Source of the DNA: Pseudomonadota bacterium
GTDB lineage: Bacteria; Pseudomonadota; Gammaproteobacteria; Steroidobacterales; Woeseiaceae
Direction of reading: 5' to 3'
Length of the DNA stretch: 40,265 nucleotides
NCBI GenBank assembly: GCA_022563505.1
Contig: JADFNG010000014.1
Location: forward strand, 1-40,265
Part shown: positions 1 to 5,944 of the stretch, one piece after another
How positions within the stretch are numbered: position 1 is the first letter of the stretch
Layout: each line of letters opens with the position of its first letter
Made by a program: the position numbers and the translations under genes
The notes under the pieces: model-generated
What the model saw: the letters and a program-made list of their open reading frames with translations, nothing else
Databases searched by the model: none
What the model was told of the DNA's origin: nothing

Positions 1-1004
1 TCCCAGGGCAGTTCGTCGAGCTCCGCCAATTCTTGTTTCTTGAAGTCCGGGCCTTTGGTCTCCCAGAGTGACAGCTTGTCGGTGTCCCTTTTCAGCTTAC
101 TGTCTTTGATGAAATTGGGTGCGTTGTGCTCGATCTTATAGCTCAACATTGCAGCCTTGAGGCTACCCTTGAACGTTTCCGGAAACTCGCCGAGCTTCTC
201 GAACGCTTTCATCTTCAGTCGGTCTTTAAAGTCAACTGCAGAGCCGCCGAGCTGGCGTTGCTCTTCAAATACCGCCTCCCATTCCTCTGGCGTAAGAATT
301 AATTTCGCCGGGCAGCCGCTTTTGTCAATGTTCTCGCGAAACGCCGACTCGAATAGGCCCTCATCGCGAACGTAAAAGTCGTTACTCCAATAGCGGAGGA
401 AATAAGGGAGCAGTTCTTCAAGACTGAAGCTGCCCATCTCGTAGCGGCGAAGTTGTGCACGCATGTTCATAACACGCCGCCGCAACTTCAAGAAGTCTTC
501 GGCATCACGTAACCATTCACCGGCTCTGTCCGCCAGTTCGAACAACACGCTCGTTGTGGCATCCTTATAGGCAACCATGCCGTGGTCGTTGTCTGCCCAC
601 TCGGACGGCTCACCCTTGCTGGCATGCAAAGCCCGAATATCCGTCCCAGAGATGAACCACAATCCAGCCACTGTCGTTGGGAGCCGGTTTAGCAACCGAA
701 TTTGGCGCGATGACAACCGTTCAATCCAGAGTGCGTAACAATTACGCATGTCGTCAGGGTCAATATCGCGCCCGACCGCCTTGAATAGTGCGTAACCATT
801 ACGCATGACTTCTTCTTCAAATTCGTGACTGTGAGTGTGGCGTTTCGCGGCTTCTAGCCACTCCGGTAGGGATTCGAGCGCCTTCACGTACTCAAGCGAA
901 TTACGAACGGTGCCCTCGGACACCTCCATGTCCTTCGCGAGCTCGCGTTGTGAGATCCCCTGCTGGTTGCGCAGGTTCTGCAGTCGCAGACCAATGTTAT
1001 CCAT
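1..1004 (-). CDS. Partial HTH DNA-binding protein of unknown family
   Basis: An open frame runs from an ATG at 1004 (minus strand) to the left edge without a stop, about 334 codons, so the C-terminus is missing. Residues about 5-45 form a helix-turn-helix: SQRELAKDMEVSEGTVRNSL resembles the HTH of ParB/Noc and XRE-type regulators. No ParB nuclease motif is visible. The rest is charged and mostly helical with no motif I recognise. Two short protein repeats, MRNGYAL and MRNCYAL, lie about 19 residues apart and are encoded by two DNA inverted repeats. The upstream region is AT-rich with several dyads, which fits autoregulation, but that is inference. It could be a chromosomal regulator or a plasmid- or phage-derived replication/partition regulator. 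DNA binding is reasonably supported; its biological role is not known. Confidence 0.72.
   Translation of the reverse strand, partial: MDNIGLRLQNLRNQQGISQRELAKDMEVSEGTVRNSLEYVKALESLPEWLEAAKRHTHSHEFEEEVMRNGYALFKAVGRDIDPDDMRNCYALWIERLSSRQIRLLNRLPTTVAGLWFISGTDIRALHASKGEPSEWADNDHGMVAYKDATTSVLFELADRAGEWLRDAEDFLKLRRRVMNMRAQLRRYEMGSFSLEELLPYFLRYWSNDFYVRDEGLFESAFRENIDKSGCPAKLILTPEEWEAVFEEQRQLGGSAVDFKDRLKMKAFEKLGEFPETFKGSLKAAMLSYKIEHNAPNFIKDSKLKRDTDKLSLWETKGPDFKKQELAELDELPW
733..807. repeat. Two copies of a TGCGTAA-N3-TTACGCA inverted repeat inside the HTH gene
   Basis: Perfect 7-bp arms with a 3-base centre occur at about 733-749 and 791-807, 58 bp apart, inside the coding region of the partial HTH gene. 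A single half-site TGCGTAA lies at about 1055-1061, upstream of its start. They encode the MRN(G/C)YAL repeats. They could be binding sites for the gene's own product or simply the result of a duplicated protein motif. Confidence 0.5.
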
Positions 1005-1018
1005 CGTCCGTCCTCGTG

Positions 1019-1105
1019 TTAAATTGTTAAATTTAATTAACAATTATGACTATTTGCGTAATGATTTCAACAAGATATTTTCAAGCGTTTAAATATTGTT
1101 AACTC
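1019..1105. promoter_or_regulatory. AT-rich upstream region with a 9-6-9 dyad
   Basis: AATTGTTAA (1022-1030) and TTAACAATT (1037-1045) form a perfect inverted repeat with a 6-base spacer, 18 bases upstream of the HTH gene start. GTTAAATT is repeated in tandem at 1019-1034, and another AATATTGTTAAC-like copy lies at about 1092-1103. The composition is far more AT-rich than the flanks. An operator/promoter for the divergent HTH gene is the likeliest reading. Confidence 0.5.
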
Positions 1106-1195
1106 TGCGGGGCTGGAGTACTGTGTGCGTCCGGGGAGTCCAGTCCACACAGGCCGCATTCCCCCTGTGCTGTCACCCTTTTGCGGAGAGTCGTC

Positions 1196-2533
1196 ATGAC
1201 CGATAACGCTGCCAGACAACTTGCATCCGACTTGCCCGATTTGCAAGCGCACTGGATGCCTTTCACCGGCAATCGCTATTTCAAGGAACATCCCCGACTG
1301 ATTTCCCGCGCGCAGGGAATGTACTGCTACAGCCACGATGGCAGGCAGTTGCTCGATGCAGTGGCGGGACTCTGGTGCTGCAACGCAGGCCACTGTCATC
1401 CTAAAATTGTAGCAGCGATCCAGCAGCAGGCGAAGACACTCGACTACTCGATGACCTTCCAGTTGAGTCATCCGGCCGTGTTCGAATTCGCGAATCGACT
1501 AACCGATCTGGCGCCGGCCGGCATCGATTACGCCTTCTTCGTCAATTCGGGCTCGGAGGCGGTCGACACGGCGCTGAAGATGGCGCTTGCCTATCATCAT
1601 TTGCGCGGGGAGGGTGCCCGTACTCGGTTCATTGGTCGCGAGCGTGGTTATCACGGCGTTGGCTTCGGTGGAATTTCAGTGGGTGGCTTGTCGGCGAATC
1701 GCAAGATGTTCGGTGCCATGCTGTCCGGCGTCGACCATCTTCCGCACACACACGATCTTGAGCACAATGCGTTTACACGCGGCCAGCCTGAGTGGGGTAT
1801 TCACTTTGCGGATGAGCTTGAGAACATTATTGCATTGCACGATGCATCGACGATTGCCGCCGTTATCGTGGAACCCATCGCGGGTTCGGGCGGCGTGTTG
1901 ATTCCGCCCCAGGGCTATTTGCAACGCCTGCGCGATATTTGCGACAAGCACGGCATCCTGCTGATATTCGATGAGGTGATCTGTGCGTTTGGCCGCACCG
2001 GTGAAGCATTTGCGGCGCACCGCTTCGACGTGACGCCGGACCTTATTACGACAGCCAAGGGTCTCACCAGTGGTACGGTGCCGATGGGTGCTGTACTCGC
2101 GAAGGGTTCTGTCTATGACACGTTCATGACCGGGCCGGATGGTGCAATTGAATTCTTCCACGGCTATACGTATTCCGGTCATCCACTGGCGGTGGCCGCG
2201 GGTTTGGCAACGCTCGATGTATATCTGCAGGAAGGGTTGTTTGCACACGCCCGATCGATGGAGGAGAAATTCGCGGCTGCATTGCACTCTCTGCAGGGTG
2301 AGCCAAACGTCATTGATGTGCGTAATTTCGGCCTCATCGGCGCCGTCGAACTGGCGCCAATCGAAGGGCAGCCGACGGCCCGTGCAATGCAGATTTTCCG
2401 GACCTGTTACGATAACGGCGTCATTATTCGAACAACCGGCGATACGCTGGCATTCTCACCACCGCTCATCATTGAGGATGAGCATCTCGAAAAAATAGTC
2501 GAGTCCGTGCGGACGGCGCTACGCGCGCAATGA
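1196..2533 (+). CDS. Class III omega-aminotransferase (beta-alanine--pyruvate type)
   Basis: A 445-residue PLP-dependent aminotransferase of the subgroup containing beta-alanine:pyruvate aminotransferase (BauA/OapT). Family enzymes move the terminal amino group of beta-alanine or similar omega-amino acids to pyruvate, giving malonate semialdehyde and alanine. Visible hallmarks are the N-terminal HWMPFTGNRYFKEHPRLI segment, the FVNSGSEAVDTALK phosphate-binding region, the PLP aspartate in IFDEVICAFGRTG and the PLP lysine K288 in TTAKGLTSG. Length is normal for the family. ATG 1196 is preferred over in-frame TTG 1181 because GGAGAG lies 5 bases before it. The next gene starts 42 bases on and encodes the dehydrogenase expected to use the semialdehyde product. 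The exact substrate cannot be read from sequence. Confidence 0.9.
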   Translation: MTDNAARQLASDLPDLQAHWMPFTGNRYFKEHPRLISRAQGMYCYSHDGRQLLDAVAGLWCCNAGHCHPKIVAAIQQQAKTLDYSMTFQLSHPAVFEFANRLTDLAPAGIDYAFFVNSGSEAVDTALKMALAYHHLRGEGARTRFIGRERGYHGVGFGGISVGGLSANRKMFGAMLSGVDHLPHTHDLEHNAFTRGQPEWGIHFADELENIIALHDASTIAAVIVEPIAGSGGVLIPPQGYLQRLRDICDKHGILLIFDEVICAFGRTGEAFAAHRFDVTPDLITTAKGLTSGTVPMGAVLAKGSVYDTFMTGPDGAIEFFHGYTYSGHPLAVAAGLATLDVYLQEGLFAHARSMEEKFAAALHSLQGEPNVIDVRNFGLIGAVELAPIEGQPTARAMQIFRTCYDNGVIIRTTGDTLAFSPPLIIEDEHLEKIVESVRTALRAQ

Positions 2534-2575
2534 ACGCTGACCGGTATTTTCTTTAATCAATAAGGCGAACAGGAT

Positions 2576-4093
2576 ATGGCTGAAAAGGCAAGTGCGGTAG
2601 CGACGCTTCGCACAGTGGGCAACTGGATCAATGGTCGGCACCTTGAGTCAGCATCGACACGCTTCGGCCGTATTTTTAATCCGGGCACCGGTGAACAATG
2701 TGCATCGGTGGTGATGTCCACGGAAGCGGACGCTGACGCTGCTGTCAGTGCAGCGAAGGCTGCGTTCGAGGGCTGGTCCAATACGCCGGTTCTGAAGCGT
2801 GCGCGGGTCATGTTCAGGCTCAAGGAACTGATCGAGCGGGATATTGAGAAAATCGCTGCAGTCGTCACGCAGGAACACGGCAAGGTTCTGCACGATGCGA
2901 TGGGCTCGGTCCAGCGTGGTCTTGAGGTGGTGGAGTTTGCGTGCGGTATTCCCCACCTGTTGAAGGGTGAATACAACGATCAGGTGGGCGTTGGCATTGA
3001 CACCTACTCGATGCGGCAGCCATTGGGTGTCTGTATCGGTATTACACCGTTTAATTTTCCCGCCATGGTGCCGTTGTGGATGTTTCCGCTGGCGATTGCC
3101 TGTGGCAATACCTTTGTGCTGAAACCGTCGGAGAAAAATCCGAGTTGTGCCATGCTCTGGGCAGAACTCCTGCAAGAGGCGGGATTGCCAGATGGGGTGT
3201 TTAACGTCCTGCAGGGTGATCATGTTGCCGTCAATGCGCTGCTGGCTGATGAACGGGTCGCTGCGGCCAGTTTTGTCGGTTCGACACCGGTTGCTGAGCA
3301 TGTCTATAAGACCGCATCGGCAAACGGCAAGCGTGTGCAGGCACTCGGTGGGGCGAAGAATCATCTGGTGGTGATGCCCGATGCGGATATGGAAAAGACG
3401 GCAGATGCCCTGGTGGGTTCGGGATACGGTTCAGCCGGGGAGCGCTGCATGGCGATTTCCGTCATTGTCACCGTGGGCGATGCAGCGGAACCCCTGCTTG
3501 AAAAACTGTTGCCGAAAATTCGTGCGCTGAAAATCGGCATCGGAACGGATAACAGCAATGATATGGGACCACTGATTACCGCCGAACATCGCGACAAAGT
3601 GCGGGCCTATATCGATCTTGGCGAAAAAGAAGGTGCTACCGTGGTCATCGACGGTCGTACGCACGAAATCACGAAGTCCTCGGGCTATTTCCTGGGTCCT
3701 ACGTTGCTTGATAACGCAAGCCGCGACATGCGCGTTTACCAGGAAGAAATTTTCGGTCCGGTGTTAACCCTGGTCAGAGTTGCCACCTTCGATGAAGCCA
3801 TCGATCTGATCAATGCACATGAATACGGCAACGGGACGGCCATTTTTACGCGTGATGGCGACGCGGCGCGGCAGTTTACGCACGGCATCCAGGTCGGCAT
3901 GGTCGGCGTCAACGTGCCGATACCCGTGCCACTGGCATTTCACAGCTTTGGCGGCTGGAAGCGTTCGCTTTTTGGCGCTTCTTCCATCTACGGCATGGAA
4001 GGAGTGCGTTTCTATACGCGACTGAAGACGGTGACTGCTCGCTGGCCAACCGGCATTCTTGGCGGTGCGGATTTCTCCATGCCGACTATGTAA
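2576..4093 (+). CDS. mmsA: CoA-acylating (methyl)malonate-semialdehyde dehydrogenase
   Basis: A 505-residue ALDH-superfamily enzyme of the MmsA/IolA type. These oxidise methylmalonate or malonate semialdehyde with NAD+ and CoA to propionyl-CoA or acetyl-CoA plus CO2. The diagnostic ITPFNFPAMVPLWMFPLAIA segment, the cofactor region VLKPSEKNPS and the catalytic cysteine C291 in GSAGERCMA are all present, and length is typical. It follows the omega-aminotransferase by 42 bases and is almost certainly co-transcribed. Together they would convert beta-alanine to acetyl-CoA; MmsA enzymes also act in valine and inositol catabolism. The symbol reflects family assignment, not a proven substrate. Confidence 0.93.
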   Translation: MAEKASAVATLRTVGNWINGRHLESASTRFGRIFNPGTGEQCASVVMSTEADADAAVSAAKAAFEGWSNTPVLKRARVMFRLKELIERDIEKIAAVVTQEHGKVLHDAMGSVQRGLEVVEFACGIPHLLKGEYNDQVGVGIDTYSMRQPLGVCIGITPFNFPAMVPLWMFPLAIACGNTFVLKPSEKNPSCAMLWAELLQEAGLPDGVFNVLQGDHVAVNALLADERVAAASFVGSTPVAEHVYKTASANGKRVQALGGAKNHLVVMPDADMEKTADALVGSGYGSAGERCMAISVIVTVGDAAEPLLEKLLPKIRALKIGIGTDNSNDMGPLITAEHRDKVRAYIDLGEKEGATVVIDGRTHEITKSSGYFLGPTLLDNASRDMRVYQEEIFGPVLTLVRVATFDEAIDLINAHEYGNGTAIFTRDGDAARQFTHGIQVGMVGVNVPIPVPLAFHSFGGWKRSLFGASSIYGMEGVRFYTRLKTVTARWPTGILGGADFSMPTM

Positions 4094-4105
4094 CCCGATG
4101 CATTA

Positions 4106-5164
4106 ATGAGTACGATCCGCCTGTTGAAGTTTTTTGCCGAGCATAAGCAGCACGGAGAACCGCTCGTACTTGCCTGCGTTTACGAAACGGCGGGTGCGAC
4201 CTACAGCAAGACCGGTGCCTGCTTGCTGATGACGGGTGACGGTGTTTTCCAGGGCATGTTGTCCGGTGGTTGCCTCGAAGGTGATCTTGCGGAGCGCGCC
4301 ATGCAGGTCGTCGCAAGCGGTCAGCCACAGCAGGTCACGTATGATCTCAGTCAGGATGACGAAGACCTGTGGGGTCTGGGGGTCGGTTGCGATGGGCTTA
4401 TGCGTATTTTTCTGCAGCCACTATCACTGAGCGGGAATTATGAGCCGTTTGCGACTATGGCGGACCGGCTGCACGGAGATTGTACGGAAATCGCGGCGAT
4501 CGTCATCGAATCGTCGTCCGATCTGGCGAGCAAAGGTGACGCCCTGGTGAGTAGCGCCGGGCAGTTTGTGGCCTTCGGACTAAGTTCAGCGGCCGCCAGG
4601 CTGATTGAACCTGTGGCGCAGGTGGCGCTGGCGAGCGGACGGTCGTCAACCCGACGCCAAAAGCTGGGCCATGAAGAAATCACTGTTCTATATGCGCTCC
4701 TCAAGCCGCCGCCCAGGGTGTTGGTGCTCGGTGCGGGCCTGGACGCAGAACCGGTGGTCAATCTGTGTGCGGAACTGGGGTGGAGGGTAACGGTTCAGGA
4801 TCATCGAGCGGCCTATATCGAGAAGGGCGATTTCCGCAAGGCGCGGCAAGTCATGTGCAGCCCTGCTCAATCGCTTGCAGAGGTGCTTGATCTGCAACAG
4901 TTTGATGCAGCCATTGTCATGAGTCACCACCTGGTGACAGATCGTACCTACCTGGAATTGCTGGCGAAGACCGACATAATTTACATTGGTTTGCTGGGAC
5001 CCAAAAATCGACGTAAGAGGATTGTTGGCGATTTGGGCGCGGTGGCGTCACGACTGGGAGACAGGCTACACGGGCCTGCAGGTCTTGATATCGGTGGACG
5101 AGGCCCGGCGTCGATCGCGTTATCCATCGTCGCCGAAATGCACGAAAAACTGGCGCAGACCTGA
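4106..5164 (+). CDS. XdhC/CoxF-family molybdenum hydroxylase maturation protein
   Basis: A 352-residue XdhC family protein. Members bind molybdenum cofactor and help its sulfuration and insertion into xanthine-dehydrogenase-type enzymes. The N-terminal XdhC/CoxI domain carries the conserved LSGGCLEGD (about residues 50-58) and GLGVGCDG (about 91-98). The C-terminal Rossmann domain has VLVLGAGLDAEPV near residue 209 and a VMSHHLVTD motif. It starts 12 bases after the dehydrogenase stop, without a strong ribosome-binding site, and ends the plus-strand run; translational coupling is likely. No molybdenum hydroxylase subunit genes lie in the window, so its client is not visible. Cofactor synthesis genes lie about 11 kb away. 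Confidence 0.88.
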   Translation: MSTIRLLKFFAEHKQHGEPLVLACVYETAGATYSKTGACLLMTGDGVFQGMLSGGCLEGDLAERAMQVVASGQPQQVTYDLSQDDEDLWGLGVGCDGLMRIFLQPLSLSGNYEPFATMADRLHGDCTEIAAIVIESSSDLASKGDALVSSAGQFVAFGLSSAAARLIEPVAQVALASGRSSTRRQKLGHEEITVLYALLKPPPRVLVLGAGLDAEPVVNLCAELGWRVTVQDHRAAYIEKGDFRKARQVMCSPAQSLAEVLDLQQFDAAIVMSHHLVTDRTYLELLAKTDIIYIGLLGPKNRRKRIVGDLGAVASRLGDRLHGPAGLDIGGRGPASIALSIVAEMHEKLAQT

Positions 5165-5176
5165 CGTTCGCTCGGG

Positions 5177-5827
5177 CTAATCCCTGCCGGGAAGAAATAC
5201 GTTGATAATCATCTCGGCAAGGGCGTCGACATTCTCCGCTTTATCGAAATCGATGCCGCTGGTCGCTTTGATTTCCGCGCTCAATGCCAGTATTCCACCG
5301 GAGGTAACGCGCAGGAGATTGAACAGCAATGCGGGGTCGCCCGGAGGCGCAATCCCGCTTTCCTGAAGTAACTTGAGTTCTTCTACAACAGCCTTGGAAA
5401 GAGGTTGCAGATGTGTCTTGACGAGCCATTCAAGTCTGCTGCTTTCCCGGCTTGACTCCTGCAGCATCAGCTTGTGCAATGCAGGATTCCTGGCGGCGTA
5501 ATGCACGTATGCCCGCAGCATCGATGCCATCCGTTGCCGCGGCTCTTGCCCCTCGGCGGCATCGCGTGCCGCCAGCAAAGACGCCGAAAATTTCGAAAAA
5601 ACACGGTTGGCGGCCGCCCGCCAGAGTTCCTCCTTGTTCTTGAAATGGTAGGTAATCAGGGGGTGGTGCACGCCAGCGCGTGCCGCTATATCACGTATCG
5701 ACGTACCCTTGAAGCCGTTTTCGGAAAACGCCTCCAGCGCGGCATCGAGGAGCTTTTTCTTTGTCTGGAGACTGCGTTGTTGCTGTTTTCGTGGTGATCG
5801 TCCCTCAGCCACTGCCTGTTCCGCCAT
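5177..5827 (-). CDS. TetR/AcrR-family transcriptional regulator
   Basis: A 216-residue TetR-type repressor. The HTH is clear at about residues 22-68: KKKLLDAALEAFSENGFKGT is followed by SIRDIAARAGVHHPLITYHF, the canonical recognition helix region. The C-terminal ligand domain is less conserved and the ligand cannot be predicted. It converges on the aminotransferase-MmsA-XdhC run with only 12 bases between stop codons, so it may control that cluster or itself. An interleaved dyad lies about 50 bases upstream of its start. Its upstream neighbour on the same strand is the unrelated receiver-TonB gene. Confidence 0.9.
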   Translation of the reverse strand: MAEQAVAEGRSPRKQQQRSLQTKKKLLDAALEAFSENGFKGTSIRDIAARAGVHHPLITYHFKNKEELWRAAANRVFSKFSASLLAARDAAEGQEPRQRMASMLRAYVHYAARNPALHKLMLQESSRESSRLEWLVKTHLQPLSKAVVEELKLLQESGIAPPGDPALLFNLLRVTSGGILALSAEIKATSGIDFDKAENVDALAEMIINVFLPGRD

Positions 5828-5874
5828 TTGCTTTCAATTCCAATTGCCATTGAAGAACCGACAAGACTAGCGGG

Positions 5875-5904
5875 AACTGTATAAATGGTCCAATAAGGAC
5901 AGTT
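5875..5904. promoter_or_regulatory. Candidate TetR operator (interleaved dyads)
   Basis: AACTGT (5875-5880) pairs with ACAGTT (5899-5904), and GTCC (5888-5891) pairs with GGAC (5897-5900). This places two interleaved inverted repeats about 50 bases upstream of the tetR-type start. TetR repressors usually bind dyads of this size near their own promoter. Assignment is by position only. Confidence 0.4.
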
Positions 5905-5915
5905 ATTGAGCGACT

Positions 5916-5927
5916 GCACTAAAGTGC
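5916..5927. terminator. Short palindrome downstream of the receiver-TonB gene
   Basis: GCACT-AA-AGTGC is a perfect 5-bp dyad 17 bases past the stop of the minus-strand receiver-TonB gene. The stem is short and no clear U-run follows, so it is only a weak terminator candidate; it could equally be part of the tetR upstream control region. Confidence 0.25.
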
Positions 5928-5944
5928 GAGGTGCCCGGAGATGA

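Noticed and set aside
1148-1169. CACAGG...CCTGTG hairpin before the omega-aminotransferase
   Set aside because: Only 6-bp arms with a 10-base loop and no T-run; too weak to call as a terminator or riboswitch.
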